The notes beneath the pieces were generated by a model, which did no database searches, had not been told where the DNA came from, and saw only the letters and a program-made list of their open reading frames with translations. Below, one piece after another: positions 42,393 through 56,100 of a stretch of DNA of 64,000 bases; within the stretch, counting starts at the first letter, position 1, and the number at the start of each line of letters is the position of its first letter. This DNA comes from Guillardia theta CCMP2712 (Eukaryota > Cryptophyceae > Pyrenomonadales > Geminigeraceae), in NCBI RefSeq assembly GCF_000315625.1, contig NW_005434663.1, forward strand, positions 215,337 to 279,336, in the 5' to 3' direction. Both the position numbers and the translations under genes were made by a program.

Positions 42393-45300
42393 ATGCTAGC
42401 ACCACCAGTCCTCCTAGCTAGCTATCTTCTGTTTGTTGATTCAAAAAAAAAGTCAAGTCCATCGTCAAAGTCTTCGGGTTGCCCTCATCATGGGCGGGGG
42501 ATCTTCGCTTCTTGTGGGAGCAGACGATGGAAGGTGAGTCCGCTGCTGCTGGGCTGCTGCTGGGCTGCTGCTGGGCTGCTGCTGGGCTGCTGCTGGGCTG
42601 CTGCTGGGCTGGTCTCTACTGACAGGTTGCGCTGCCTCAGACGCTTTCGAGCTCTACTGGCTCAGGCGAAAGGCAACCTGGAGAATACGAGGCTATGGAA
42701 CGCAGTCGAGGAGACGCTGCGAACCATCGAGGAGAAAGCGCTAGACTACGTGAACATGGCGCTAGAATATCATGATGGCAAAGACTTACCTTGCATATCA
42801 CGCGAGCGAAGAGATGCGCGGAAGGCGTGGAGTATCGCGTTTGGAAACGGCCTCACGGTCACGTTCACCATGAACTCTGAGCATGAGCAGATGCGAAGAT
42901 GGCATAAGTCGGTGAGTTTGAGAGCGAAGATGGAGGATAGAGTGACGGTGTCCTCAGGTGGGTCAAAGAGTGAGACACAACAATATCTTGCGGAAAGCCT
43001 GCATGAGGGCGGGAGGTGTTGATGTGCCGCTGTCCCTGAGCTTCGACTACATGGGTTTGCGAGTCTTGATAGCAAGCAAGTACTAGAAGACACTATCTCC
43101 GACTTCATCCGCTCCTTAACGGCAGTGACAGGTCAGAAGAAGAGCTCATCAGCAGCTGCTTGCCCAGCAGATCAAGCTTGCTGGACTCTGTGCTGGCCGA
43201 TGCTCGTCTTGACCCTCAGGTTACTGTCTATTTGCGGTCTATCTGTGACAACCTTGACAGGCGAAAGTCAAGGCCATTAACGTGGAGAACGGCAAGATTC
43301 TGATCGCAGACTTCCAGGACTTGGCAGAGCAGGAGCCCACCTCAGATCTCTCCTTCCACGTCTTGCGACCTGAGTTGCAAGTGGGTCAAGGAAGCGACAG
43401 CGAAGCAAGTTTCGAGGAGATGTACATCACGGTATCAACGCTGATGAGGAAGCCCGGACGCTGACGACAGTCTCAAGGCTGTCCATCATCAACTCCAAGA
43501 CTTCAGCCAAGAACTTGGAACAGAAGCTTCTGACGACCATCAGGTTTTTTGAGTCCGGTCTGTCGGGGCTGACACTGCCAAGTTGATAGGAAGCCAGTGG
43601 TTGTCGCAAGTTGTACGTCGAATGCACGTGAGGGGGTTGAACGCGCGACATCTGCTGCTGCTCGTTCAGTACATGTGTCACAATCCGTGGAACTCGCAAA
43701 GTTCATATGAAGCGACCGAACGGCTTGTGTTCGCTTTGCTTGCAGAGATCGTTGCCAGGTGTTGCTGAGGGATGATGGTGACGGGACTGAGTCAGGCTGT
43801 CAGATCCTTGAAGACTTGTTTTCGCCAGTGCCTTGCGAAAGTTTCTTGTTCCTATGTGACGAGAAGACATGTGTGTTGCGCACAGAAAGCTGGTTGAGTT
43901 TGCTTGTCATGGGGGAGCTTGTTCTGACCTCGAGCGCTCAGCTTCCTTTTGGAATGTGATCTTCTTCAAAGGAATGTCAAACAATCTGATTGTAGTGAAT
44001 GATAGCAATGAATTGTCTTTCTCTTGTTCTGAAATCAACAATGCTCAAGGTCTGCAAGATTTGATCAAAAGCGCGATTACAAATGTTTTCGATTGCGACA
44101 TCACCGAATTTATGCAAGACATTCTTCATTTGCTACAAGGAGAACAACAGGTCTTGGATGAATCTTGGATTTTTCAAAGACTCGACTGGAGCCTCGTAGA
44201 GTCAAGGCTTCGCTCAATGGTTGGCGTCGAGCTGTCACAAATGGCAGCCAAGCAGCTGAATCAGGCGGTGAATGCACGGAAGAGAGGAGGCGGAGACGTT
44301 GTTGGCATCAGCAGCATCGATGTTCGGTTCATTCCTGTCTCGAAGCCTTCGGTCCTGTCTGTCTATGCGAAGACTGTCCGGCTTCTGCAGACGATCGCGA
44401 GTTCGAGGAGATCTTTGTCAGGCTAGTCCGTATGTTTCAGGCTCTCACGGCCATGCAGGAATTCGGATCGCACGACGTCTCGGGTGATGCGAGAGCTGAC
44501 GAGGGTGAACGAGGCAGCTGGTGAGGGAGAGCGACGCTTGACTCGCTTGACTCGCTTGACTCGCTTGTCTCGCTTGACTCGCTTGTTTCGCTTGTTTCGC
44601 TTGACTCGCTTGTTTCGCTTGTTTCGCTTGTTTCGCTTGACTCGCTTGACCCTCCTGCAGTCGCTGAGGTTGAGCTTGTGCTCCAAGAGTCCCCGGGTGA
44701 TTGGTTTGTCCTCCGAGCCAAGGGTCTCTTGCATCTCGCTCGTTCGAAGCTGCTTGGATCTCCTTCCACTTCCTCCGTCCTTGCGGTCCTGATCGCGATA
44801 CGTCCGCCTCTTCTTCAGCTGACCTGCTGCTCAGATCTCTTCATTGCAGCAGGCAGCTACATGCACTCGCTCGCTCTCCCGCCCTGACAGCGTCGACCTG
44901 ATGGAGGCGCTGTACGTGGCTGCTGCGAGGTACCAGAGCTGCATGGGAGCTGACCCGAGCGACTCGATCGAGAGGCGACTGGAGGAGGAGGAGAGGAAGT
45001 TTGCTTCTGTGTTCGGCAAGGAGATGCGAGAGGAGGAGGAGGTGGCAGAAAGGCTGTGGGAATGGAGCCAAGCGGTCTTCGAGCAGGCGACCTGTCACTG
45101 TCGAGATGGGAGCGAGCTTCAGGAGCGACTGCTGCAAATTGCTGGGAAACTTTTGAGGCAGCACATGACGAGGAAGTTAAGCGATGAAGGGAGCGAAGAG
45201 AAGTGGTTGCTGGAAAAGACTAAAAGGCTGTCGGACTCAGAGTTCGTCTCAGTGTTTCATGTCATTCATTCCTACCGCCAGTCAACCTTGAGGTTTGTTT

Positions 45301-48300
45301 TCTTCTGTCTCGTCTCTCGTTCATCTTCCCACAGAAAAAAGATCGAGGAGCTGCAGGACGTGTGGACCAAGAGCTGCAGGTCTCTCTTTGTGAGCAAGAA
45401 GAACGTGCGAGCTGGACCGAACAGGTTGGCGAGGGAGAAAGAAAGGAGAGCTGACACAAGGGGGCGTAGGTTGAAGGAGAGCGGTATGAAGGACTTGGAA
45501 GACCTCGCAAGGAAAGTTTCGTCCCTCAACTTCGACCTCGAGTTGCCTGTCATGAGAGCCTCCACGTTTGAGATGTTCAGCTACTTGAGCTCCCGCGCGG
45601 TTCTCTTCCTCCTTGACCCCTCCATCCATTCGTTTGTGACGTCATTCGAGAGGTCTCCTCCTCCTCCTCCTCCTCCTCCTCCTCCTCCTCCTCCTCCTCC
45701 CCCTTCTCCTTCCCACCCCTCCCCTCCCCTCCCACTCTCTCCTCTCCCTTCTTTTGATTCTCTCTGGCAGCCGAGGAGTAGACGAGGAGGGTCAGGGGGC
45801 ACACGGAGGCGACAAACTTCTCAACACGGACGTGGTTGATGCTCTCCGCGAGCATCATCGCGTCACTCTGCGGCATCTCAACCTGAGGCTCAACAAGTCG
45901 GTCAAGATGGAGGCTGTGCTCGCTCTCATCAGCTCCTCCTCAACCTTGACCTCCCTCTCTCTCTCCGACGTCTCTGCTGCTTCCATGGACCTCGCAGGAG
46001 GCGACAAAGTTCTGGGTCATGAGCGCGTCGACGCCTTGCTGGGGGAAGTGAAGTGGTCGAGTCTCGTGCTGCTGACCTCCTTGTCCCTGCCCTTCCAGCC
46101 CCTCTCCGACTCCTCCCTCGTCCTCATCGCCAACGCGTGCCCTCAGCTCTTGCAGGTCGACTTGAGCTACTGCGTGCGGCTAACGGACGACAGCTTCTGC
46201 TTCTTGTTTCAGCGAGCAGAGCTGCTGGAGGGGGTGAAGATGGGAGGATGCGACAAGGTCGGAGACGCGTCGCTGATGACGCTGTGCGCGAGGACGTGGA
46301 GGAAGTACAACCCGGAGAGGAAGCAGCACCCGGTCCCTCAGATCTACTTCGAGAAGTTCATGCCCGAGAGCTTCAAGAAGAGCGCTCTCGTCAACGTGCA
46401 GAAGATTCGAGCTGCCAACCCCAACCAGAAGCAGACGGAGAGCCTTGACAAGATGGACAGCGTCTGGATCAAGACTGACCCTCTCGGGACGCAGAGGGCC
46501 AACGTCGAAGAGCTCCTCCTCAGCCTCTCGCAGCAGCAGTTTCCCAAAGGCTTCTCTCTCGCCCTCTTCAGCTTTGTGCTGCAGGAGACAATCTCAGAGG
46601 AGGAGGCGGCCAGTCGCTTCATGACCTACACGCAGTTCCAGACCATGTGGAAGCTGCTCGACACCTGCGGGGAGCACGAGAGCTACCTGGCGCTGTGCGG
46701 CAAGTTGGAAAAGCTCTTCAGCTCGGAGACGCAGGTAGAGACCGTTCAGTTCTTCCTGCAGGAGAAGATGGAAGAGCTCAAGGCCGTCGGATGCGACGAG
46801 GAGCTGCTGGAGTTGGGGCTGTCAGAGCCTGCTATGGATGAGACGCGCTACGACGTGATGAAGAGGATCACGAGCTGCAGGCAACAGCTGGTGTCCCTGC
46901 TGAAGGAGAAGCAGGGGAGGTACAAGCCGCTGCTGGACAAGCTGACGAAGCTGCGGGTCAAGTTGGTGATGGTTGCGGATCTTGATCTCGAGAGCTTTTG
47001 CATGGCGTGTGTGCATGGCGAGCTGATGTCAGAGCTGGTTGAGGCTGGCTGGAGCCATCGGTCCCTGGAGAAGAAACTCCAGAAGCTGAGAAAATCTACT
47101 GAGACGTTCAAGAGCAAGAAGAAGACGGAGGAGTGGGAGGCGTTCTTCCAAGACTTGCTGCACGTGCTGATTCAGCATGTCACGGTCTTGCAACAGCTGA
47201 TGACCATGATTCACAACGAGATCGGCATCCTTGTCAAGTTTGCAGACATGAAGCCTGTTGTCCTCGAGAAGACTTTCATCAAGGTGAGATCACCGTCGAT
47301 CCTGCTAGTCTCACTCCGTCTCCTCTTCTGTTTCTTTTTGTCTTCCTCCTCCGCAGGTTGAGATTCTTTCTGCCATTGTCTCCAAGGAGAACCTGCGAGA
47401 TCCGTTCCCGGGCGACGACGAGGGGAAGCCGATCAACGTGTCTGACATCCGACTGAGAGCCTCGGTTACCCTCCTGCCTGCCGCACGTGCGACCCTGACG
47501 CTTCTCAGCTCTCCCTCCTCGCGCGCGACTGCGAGCTACCGGACCAGCACACGTCGCTGATCGAAGAGGTCAGTCGAGTCCCGATGCTGCCAGTCTGACG
47601 GGTGAGCAGACGAGGACCCCCGAGTGGCAGACGGTCTTTTTCTACGAGCTGCGGGAGGTGAACGAGGTGGCGGAGATGATCGCGACTGCTCGTCGCATCG
47701 ACATGACGCAGCTCCCGGGCCTCGTCGTCTCCCTCAAGCTCAGCCTCAAGGGCAAGGGAACAGCAACCGTAGCCAACAGCCTCCTCGCCTACCCGACCTA
47801 CTACGAGCGAGACGGAGAGATCCGTTACTACAAGCTCCTCTCCCCCGTCCGCTACCTCCGCGACCTCCCCAAGAACCAGTATCCTGCCGCCATCCCCCAG
47901 CTCGGCGCCATCTTCGAGCAGCGGCACATTCCTCGTGGACACACGGAGCCTGTCTTCGAGGAAGGCGTCATCGGCGAGCTCTGCGCGAGAGTGTCGCTGA
48001 TCTCTAGGTCGACGCTGATGAGCAGAGGGCAGAAGAAGAAGTCAAAGAAGCGTCAGAAACAGAAGCAGGAAGAGGAAGACGTTGAAGATGAGGAGGGGGA
48101 TGACGAAGACGGCAACCCCAAGCAGAAGAAGGGCAAGGGCGCCTTCTTTTCAAACTTTGTTGACAAGGTCACGGAAAACGCCAAGAACTTGATCGAGTCT
48201 GCGATGCTGAACAGCGCGGCCATGGTAGAGAAGGTTGCGGAGGAGGTTGTGGAGCAAGTGATGAACAAATTACTCGAGGAGGTCTTCTCCTACAAGATCA

Positions 48301-49520
48301 ATATGAACGACAGCGCGTCGAAGAGCCTGGGAAAGTCCTTGGACTTCTTCATGAACGAGAGGAAACTTGTTTGCATCGAGCTCGATCGCATGCAGGTTTC
48401 GACTTGTGTGCTGCAAGGCATGAGCGTGTGTTTCTGCGGTCACCTAGTGCGAGTCTCTCTCAACTCCTGCAGTGGAGTCACGGACGAGTTTCTTCGGAAC
48501 CTCGCGGAGCTGCATGGCGACGTGCTGCAGGAGCTCGAGGTTGAGAGATCTCCCCATCTCACTGACTACTCCTTGTTCTACGTCACAAAGTGCTGCCAGA
48601 GGCTCAGAGTTCTCAACATCTCCGACACTTCAGACAGAGTCTCGGACGCGACTGTCCTCTCAGCAGCGGAACTTCCTGACCTTGAGAGGTTCTCTGCCGC
48701 CTATCTCAGTACCGTATCCAACATGTCGCTGGTTCTTGTTCTCAGCGCCCGCAAGCTAAGGCACCTGGACGTCTCTGGTTGCGAGCGGATCGACGACGGT
48801 GTCTTCTACCAGTCCTCCTCCCTCACCCCAGCAGGCTCCTTACAGCTCGACCGCTTCCAGCACCTCACCTCGCTGGCTATGGACTTCTGCAACGTGGGAA
48901 CGGAGGCTTTGAGGTCGCTTGCAGGCGCGTCCTGCCCCCTCAAGAGCATCAGCTTTGCGCACTGTAGGAGGATCACGGATGAAGGAGTCGTGCTGCTCGC
49001 CAGCAGGACGCCGACTCTAGAGCTTGTCAACTTTTCCTCCACCATGGTGGGAGACGAGGGCGTCTTTCACCTCCTCGACTTCTGCCGCCTCCTCTCCCGC
49101 CTCAATCTCTCGCTCTGCCCTCGCATCACCCCCGACTCTCTCACCTACATCCTGGCTCTCGGGCTCAGGCTCCGCGAGGTCGAGATGATCGGAGCAGGAG
49201 GAGAGGAGCAGGCATCCGACGGGTCGCTGCTGGACGTGAGCAGTCTGGAAGACTTTGCGGAGTCTTTCAGGGCCCAAGGAGGAAATCTCATCGCCGACCT
49301 CCGCCTGCCGGCTCAGCCTCGAGCTCCCCGCAAGGCTTCAAGGGCGAGGACGAACGTGAGTTGCTTCGCTGCCTCTCATCCGAACTCGCTGACTCGCTTT
49401 AAGCGTCAGATCTTCTCCCGCATGGCTAGAACAGCCTCCACCGTAGGAACCGCGCACTCTGAGTCCAGCTACTCCCCTATGATCGCCGCCCAGAAAGCTC
49501 AGATCAAGTTTGCCTCCTAG
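42393..49520 (+). CDS. Giant Clu-domain / C2-like / leucine-rich-repeat protein
   Basis: Probably one gene of about 20 exons. The N-terminal third resembles the Clu domain of clustered-mitochondria proteins: SFDYMGLRVLIASK (DYRGFR position), AINVENGKILIADFQDLAE, FHVLRPELQ, MHVRGLNARHLLLLV, ERLVFALLAEIVAR and FWNVIFFKG. Phase-consistent joins then lead through a helical region (DLMEALYVAAARYQ, about 44900) into leucine-rich repeats (LQVDLSYCVRLTDDSF, 46150-46200), long helices, a C2-like segment (TPEWQTVFFYEL, about 47612-47650), a basic/acidic linker (KKKSKKRQKQKQEEE) and a second LRR block (LRHLDVSGCERIDDGVF; LNLSLCPRITPDSL) to the stop at 49518-49520. Introns hold an 11-bp, a 9-bp and a (CCT)n repeat. 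It could be two adjacent genes split near 44500-44900; the reading joins argue for one. Start uncertain. Confidence 0.6.
42541..42609. repeat. 11-bp minisatellite, six copies, intronic
   Basis: Unit CTGCTGCTGGG, six perfect copies between the first and second exon of the Clu/LRR gene. Confidence 0.95.
44538..44655. repeat. 9-bp minisatellite (TTGACTCGC / TTGTTTCGC), about 13 copies
   Basis: Two sub-types, TTGACTCGC and TTGTTTCGC, alternate irregularly with one TTGTCTCGC. The nine-base period keeps all frames open and gives LTR/LFR or SES/SET artefact peptides. It fits an intron of the Clu/LRR gene. Confidence 0.9.
45657..45730. repeat. (CCT)n microsatellite, intronic
   Basis: About 15 CCT units followed by a CCCTCC-rich tract, between SFVTSFERS and the next LRR-gene exon. 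The poly-Pro reading is unlikely to be translated because a pyrimidine tract and CAG acceptor follow at about 45765-45770. Confidence 0.8.
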
Positions 49521-49576
49521 CAGAGCAGAGTGAAGTTGAGGGAAGGGAAGTGTAAGGCGGACCAGCCTAGAGCCGC

Positions 49577-49765
49577 CGAGGGGAGGGAGGAGGGAGGGGA
49601 AGTAGAGGGGAGGGAGGAGGGAGGGGAAGTAGAGGGGAGGGAGGAGGGAGGGGAAGTAGAGGGGAGGGAGGAGGGAGGGGAAGTAGAGGGGAGGGAGGAG
49701 GGAGGGGAAGTAGAGGGGAGGGAGGAGGGAGGGGGAAGTAGACGGGAGGGAGGAGGGAGGGCGAG
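49577..49765. repeat. 27-bp minisatellite, about seven copies
   Basis: Unit of 27 bases, GAGGGGAGGGAGGAGGGAGG followed by GGAAGTA, starting just after the stop of the LRR gene. All three frames stay open, so Glu/Gly ORFs there are artefacts. Confidence 0.95.
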
Positions 49766-50157
49766 TACGTGCGACTTCCCAGTTTGACGTCCGACGGTCC
49801 GGCGTCCGACTGAAATGGATCTGCTGTCCTTTGGTCGACTAATAAAAGGGGTAGTAGATGATTGCTGTCTTTCATCACGTAGCTAGGGGGGTTGTAAATT
49901 TGCAGCAAAGGCGGGAGGTGGCGATGCGAAAGCGAGGGGAGGGGGAGGAGAGGAGCGGAAGAGAAGGTGGAGGGGGAGGAGAGATCTGAGGGAGGGATAG
50001 GAGAGAGACACGCCAAGACACGGGACGAGACACAGTACGAGATACAAGAGGAGACACAGTTGTGGAGGAGGAGTAGGAGTGAGTAAGCGGAGGTCAACAG
50101 AAAGGAGTGGAAAATTTGTGCAAGTGGGGATCAAACCCGGCAGGAGGTCGACAAGAG
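49766..50157. other. Intergenic spacer
   Basis: GA-rich on the plus strand (49915-50000). Presumed promoter region of the CPSF-A family gene. No element recognised. Confidence 0.4.
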
Positions 50158-53100
50158 ATGGAGATCGAGGTGGATGGTGCACCAAACCAACAGATTGCGT
50201 CTCCTGACGAAGCATCCGACAACGTCATGTACTTTCGGACCATCATGAAATCCCCTGTCCGAAAAGCTTCGACTGTAGTGAGGAGCAAGGAAGCAGGGCA
50301 GAAAGCGGTCCACTTGGTGGTTTCATCCAAAGAGAGCTGCCTGGAAGTTATAAAAGACTCAGCTCACGAGTTGATTCATCTCTTCGACGAGAACGTGTTC
50401 GGAACTATCTGGGATCTCAAGGTTCACAACTATGACTTTATAGCTCGGGAGGATATCGAACTGATGGTGGTGAGACAGGCGATATCTGTTGAGCATGTCA
50501 CTTCAGCGCGTCTTCCGGACGCATTTCAAGGTTTCCAAGCTCTTTGCATGTCCAATGCGTTGACTCTCAGGGCTAGGCATGGACTCCGGTCAAGACCTGG
50601 TCCTGGTAACCTCCGACTCCGGACGATTGCTCGTGCTGCACGTGGATCTCGCACGATGTCACTTTCAGAAGGTGAACGAGGTCTTCTTACCCCGAGCGGC
50701 CAAGTCGAAGAGCCTGTGGGTCGACATGAGGTTCGTGGCTTCTCTGACTACTTCCGCTCGTCACTTCCCTTGAATCTAGCAGCAGCGACTTCGAGGAGCA
50801 CAGGGCATACGGACATCGGATCTCTGTGGCCCCAACAGGCTCAGCTGTGGTAATCTCAGCGCTGGAGGACAGGATGTGCATACTGCCTCTGTCTAAGCGG
50901 TTGGAAAACAAGGGACAGATCTTCGACGCAGAAATGGACGCGGTTGTACAGCAACTTGTAGCAAAAGTCATTCCAGTCCCTGGTGGCAAGTTGGGAGCGA
51001 TCGCTGATCTTCAGTTCACGCACAACGATGAGTCAGGAGATAACATTCTTCATTTTGCAGCTCTTGTATGCATGAGATCATCTTCACTTCGCGGATGATT
51101 GAGTTTGCAGGTCTTGCGTAAGGGGAAAGGAGGTTTTTCCTCGGTGTTATTGTTCAAAGCAAACCTGGAATCTAGAACCTGCTTCCTCATGCGATCTTTT
51201 AACACTCAGTTTTGCCTGACGACGGTGTCCTTGCTTCGTGTTGTATCGCAGGTCTGATGTATGTTTGCTCAGTTTGTTTCGAGCGTGTCCGCTTCAGATC
51301 AAATTCTGCTGGGAGGGGAAGGAGGGATTCTTCTGCTTGACACTTCAAGGTATAGGTCTAGTCTGAGGTCTTCTTGACGCTTGTACACAGTGCGTCAAAC
51401 TATCCAAACATAGGGAGTGAGGGGATGTTGGCGACTGACATGGAAATTTCACTTTCTGAAAGACGGATTCCACCATTGAATGAGTTAGGCGGGCCAAACA
51501 CACTTGTCACGTGCATACATGTCGCTGATTGTAAGGAACATCACGGAAATATCAAGCAAAGGGAAATTATCTTGATAAGTACAGAGGAAGGGAAGATTTG
51601 GGTTGCTGAAATATTTCAAAAAGCATCGTTCGAAGTCAAATTGCTCGGGAGTATCGATTCACCCATAGTTCCTAGCAACATTGTTAGTATCCTGGGGCAG
51701 GGAGGCTACAGAAGGTTTCTAGTAAACGGCGACAATGGAGACAGTGCAGTAATGATGATGAGGCTGAATGGGAATGAGATCGAGATCGAGACTCTCGAAA
51801 GACTTACCATGCTCGGAGTCACGACAGATTTCACCGTTCTGTCGGACAAAAATGTCAACGGGGGAGACGAATTCGATGTCTTAGTCTGCTCTGGTACGGG
51901 AAAGCATGCAAGCATTCGGCGGCTCAGGTACGGTTTGCCTGTAGAAACTCACGTCCGGTCAGAGAAAGGCTTGTGCGATGGCATCGTTGGGTTGTACACC
52001 ATCACATTTGAGCAGAAGCACGATCAATCGTTCCTCTTCATGGCCTTCACTACTGGCTGCAGAGTTCTCACAGTTGGTTCTGAGCTGAGCGATGTAACGG
52101 ATGACCTCGGACTCAACCCCACTGCACTCACTTTGCATGCTGCAGCGAACTCAGACGGACATCTCATTCAAGTGTCGGACGAGGAGGTCATAGTCATCCA
52201 GCAACCCGTCTTGGACAGCATGGATCTCGACGTCATTCCTTGCTCGCAGCCAGAGAGAGCAGTCTGGAGACCCGCAGAGAGCACAAAGATCAGCGTCTCT
52301 GCCTCTCTGGGGAACCTCGTCATGTGCTGCACCTGTGGAGGGACCAGCATCCACATTCTCGACACCACAAGAGATCAAGGCAGTGCTGGAGAGTTTCAGA
52401 TCAGAGGAGAGATCACGAGCTTCAGGAGCAGCGAAGAAGTTTCTTGCATGGCCATGACAAGCTTAGGAGCCCACGGTAGCGAAACACGAAAGATCTCAAT
52501 CATCGGAACTTATGCTGATGCTCTCAAGGCGAGGGCAGGCAAGATTAAGATCTATTCCCTCGGGGAAGAGAAGAGGGAAGTTGAGTTGGCTCAAAGCATC
52601 GACCTTGGGATCTACTCAGGCAGTGATCTCTCTGGTAGCGTTCCTCAATCTTTCGGCATCCTCCCCGAACCTGCTGGTGGCGTTTTCCTGGTTGTCGGCT
52701 TGAGGAACGGAAAAGTGATCATCTTCACTTTGAATGCTCTGTCTCTCCCTCTTGTCGGGCTTGGCACAACCCGAAGACTTGCTGAGTCTCCGATCACCTT
52801 TGTCAGTATCACTTCCTACGCTGGTCCATCGCTGATCGCCCTTGTGGAAGATGTAGCCTTCCTGGTGACGCCTTCTCGTGCCTCCTTGCAGTTTCAGAGG
52901 ATCGGGTTTCAGCCCGGCGGTATCTCCCACGCGGCTCCCTTTATCTGCGATGCCTGTCCACTTGGGATGGCGATAGTGGTGGACGGGCAACTGAAGTTGG
53001 TCTCTATTGATCGTTGTGAGAAGTTAGACGTGAAAACTATCCCGCTTGCTTTGGAATCGGAACATACTGAGTCGGAGTCGAAGCTTGAGGACAATTTCAT

Positions 53101-56100
53101 GCCTGCACGTGTTGTGTGGCACCCTGACGCCAAGCTTGTGATTGTTGGTTGTAACTACAGCCGCAAAGTCTGCGGAGCAGAAGAGGAACCTGAGAACAAG
53201 GTGATGTGTTGTGAGCTGCGACTGATCGACCATGTTTCCTGGTCTACAGTGCATGTTCAGCACATTGGCGAGAACGAGCGGATCCATGCTCTTGCTCTTT
53301 ACCGTACACTTGAAGATGAAGTTCTCGTTTGTGTCGGGACTGGACCTGAGATTTCTCTTGTGTCCAAAGCTCAGCGCGAGGTTGAAAGTACATCCTTGTT
53401 TGAAAAGAGATCAGCAAGCTTGAATGAAAACGAGTCGGAGAGGAGTTCTGATTCAGACAATGAAGACCAAGGTGTAGGTGATGAAAGTCCGACGGGCAAC
53501 GAGACCAACTTGAAGAGGAGAAGAAGGGAGAGCAAGGTCAACTCTAGGTTGCTCATATGGCGTATTGTTCAGAAATCGGGAGCTCCCGAACTTGTTTTGG
53601 TTGCCTCCATCTCAACCAGGAACGCTTGTCGCGCCATCTGTCAGTATCAGGTAAAACGAGACTGTGAACTTGGTGGGATGACCAGAGCTGGCAGAGCTGC
53701 CTGGCGGTTGCGACAGGAGAGACTTGGACCCTTTATGAGTTCAGCCGTGTGAGATTGGAAAAGAAGGAGAGGAGTTGCAACAAGACTCGGTTCAGGCGGT
53801 TGCTTAGCAAGACTGCACGTTTCTTGATCACGAGTTTGACGTCCAACGGATTTCACCTGGCTGTCGGCGACTGTGTTGACAGTTTCAGCACTTGGAGGAT
53901 TGCGTTTCCAGTCTTCTCGTGGCAGGTGATTTCAGGGGTCACTGAACTGAAATCAACACCTGAATACTCACATTTGTTCATGATGCAAAATGTAAGTGAT
54001 GGGTATTGGTAGGGGTGTTTTCTTGGTTCACAACCTTGATCAGATGAGAGCGACGAGGGGGTATTTTGCTCGGCTAGAAGTCCGAGTCTGTACAGGTGAA
54101 GACGTCGGGTCTGCTAGTTGCTTGTTCCTTCTGATGTGCCCTTGCTAGAATCTCCTCAAGCTTTGAAGCTCGAGGACTGCGCCATCGATCTTCTTGTCGG
54201 GAATGGTTTCCTACCCACCATTGACAACTTCACTTTCAAATTCACTCCCACGTCTGGGGGTTGTGAGTTCTGGAAAGAGACTTCCGAGGGCGTTCACTTT
54301 GCCATGGTTGACTATCATGCTTGGGGCAGCGACGAAGGTCAAAAGCTTCTCGTAGTGTCCTTACATGACCCGCCCACGTTAACAGGTCCACCGGAAGGCA
54401 CCAAGCTGAAGCCAGTCTACATTGCTATTCACGCGAAAGCATCTCAAAGTGAAGTGAAGGTACGCCAGGGCCCCGTGTGCTCTCCGTGAGGTCGAGACAT
54501 GCAGGAGAGATACAAGTGGAGTTTTCAGCTCTGCCACAGGGAGCCTTCCGTGAATGCTTTCAGAGCGAGCGAGGTGAGGAAAGGGCAAGGGAATACGTTG
54601 CTGGAGATGATGCCCCTTGATCAGGAGGAGATCGAGTTGAAGTTTGCAGAAGCAGATTCAGATCGTTGGCCGGTGAATCACAGCAGTGGTGTGAAGGATT
54701 TTGATCGACTGACATCATTCAAGCGTACCATCTACATACAATTGCCTCTTGATAAAGATGCTCAAGTCTACATGAAGGATACAAAAGACGATGTGTGTTG
54801 TCATCATTTCGCTTTCTTCTTGTGACGTCCTGTGAAGCAGTTTGAGCTGCGTACAACTGTTCCTGCAGCATATCGCAACATGTTTGGGGTGTTATGATTC
54901 CTGCCTGAGCTTGCTGCCTGGAACCTGACATGCACCTTTGTCAAGCTTCTCCCTGTCAACCTCAAGGGCTTCGACGCGCTTCAAATCCTTGTGAGTGTCA
55001 AAATCGTTCCGATCGCCCTCTCACTCCTCGCCTTCAGATTCGTGGTGACTCGGACCTGTCGGAGATCTACTACACGGTCTCCCCGTCGACTCCTCCGCTC
55101 TGACTGACGGGCTTGCAGGTTTTTGCCACCTCCCTCTGCGATGGCGCGATGCTCCAGTTCTCGTACAAACGCGAGCTGAGTTGCGTCCGACTATGGGGGG
55201 ACGTGAGGTGATGAGAGCAGAGGAGCAGGAGGAGAAGAGGAGCAGGAGGAGAAGAGGAGCAGGAGGAGAAGAGGAGCAGGAGGAGAAGAGGAGCAGGAGG
55301 AGAAGAGGAGCAGGAGGAGAGGAGGAGCAGGAGGCTTGTCTGACGTCCCTTCCCCAGGTCACGCATGGCCGTGAGCTCAACCCTATGGGGACAGGGCAAG
55401 GGTCTGCTAGGAACGGATGGGAACGGTCAGCTTTTCTGGCACCGTGGATCAGGGGAGGTGAGGGGGAGGAGGAGGAGAGGAGGAGGAGGAGGAGGAGGAG
55501 GAGGAGGAGGAGGAGGAGGAGGAGGAGGAAGAGGATTGTGACGAGTGACTAGGTGGAGGGGAGCGAGAACGGGTTTGCTGGGGGAAACCTTCGGAGCTGC
55601 TGCGAGATGAGCCTTGACAACAAGTTGACTTGACTCACTGCAACGCTGTCGCTCATGCTCTGCAGGTTTTGGAACCTCCGAGACTTCCGCATGTCGAAGA
55701 AGGCGATGCTCGCGTCTGCCGATCGCCTCAGCCTCTTTGAGGTCTTGAGCTCATGCGTCCCCTCCCTGCTCACCTTCCCGCAGGACACTCTCAACTTGTC
55801 CTCCCCCGTCGCTCTCTGCTGCAGCCTGCAGGAACTTGCGGGAGGAGCGAGCGCCGGGGCTGACGGAGCTGCGCAGGGATCACTGGGGCTGGTGATGGGG
55901 CTGAGAGGAGGGCAGGCAGTCAACTGCCTCCTTCGACTGCAGGAGCGCATGCAAGAGCATGCGAGGACAAGACCTCTGCTGGGCCACTCGTGAGAGAGGA
56001 CCAGTGACGCTCCTTCGTCTGACTGTGCGAAGGCATCGGAGGTTCCGGAGCTCTTCCTGCCGAGCCACTGCGATCCTGGTGAGAGCTAGCGGGTGAGGAG

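Noticed and set aside
44423-44792. SESSETSET and LTRLTRLFR repeat ORFs
   Set aside because: All come from a 9-bp repeat that keeps frames open on both strands; no other support.
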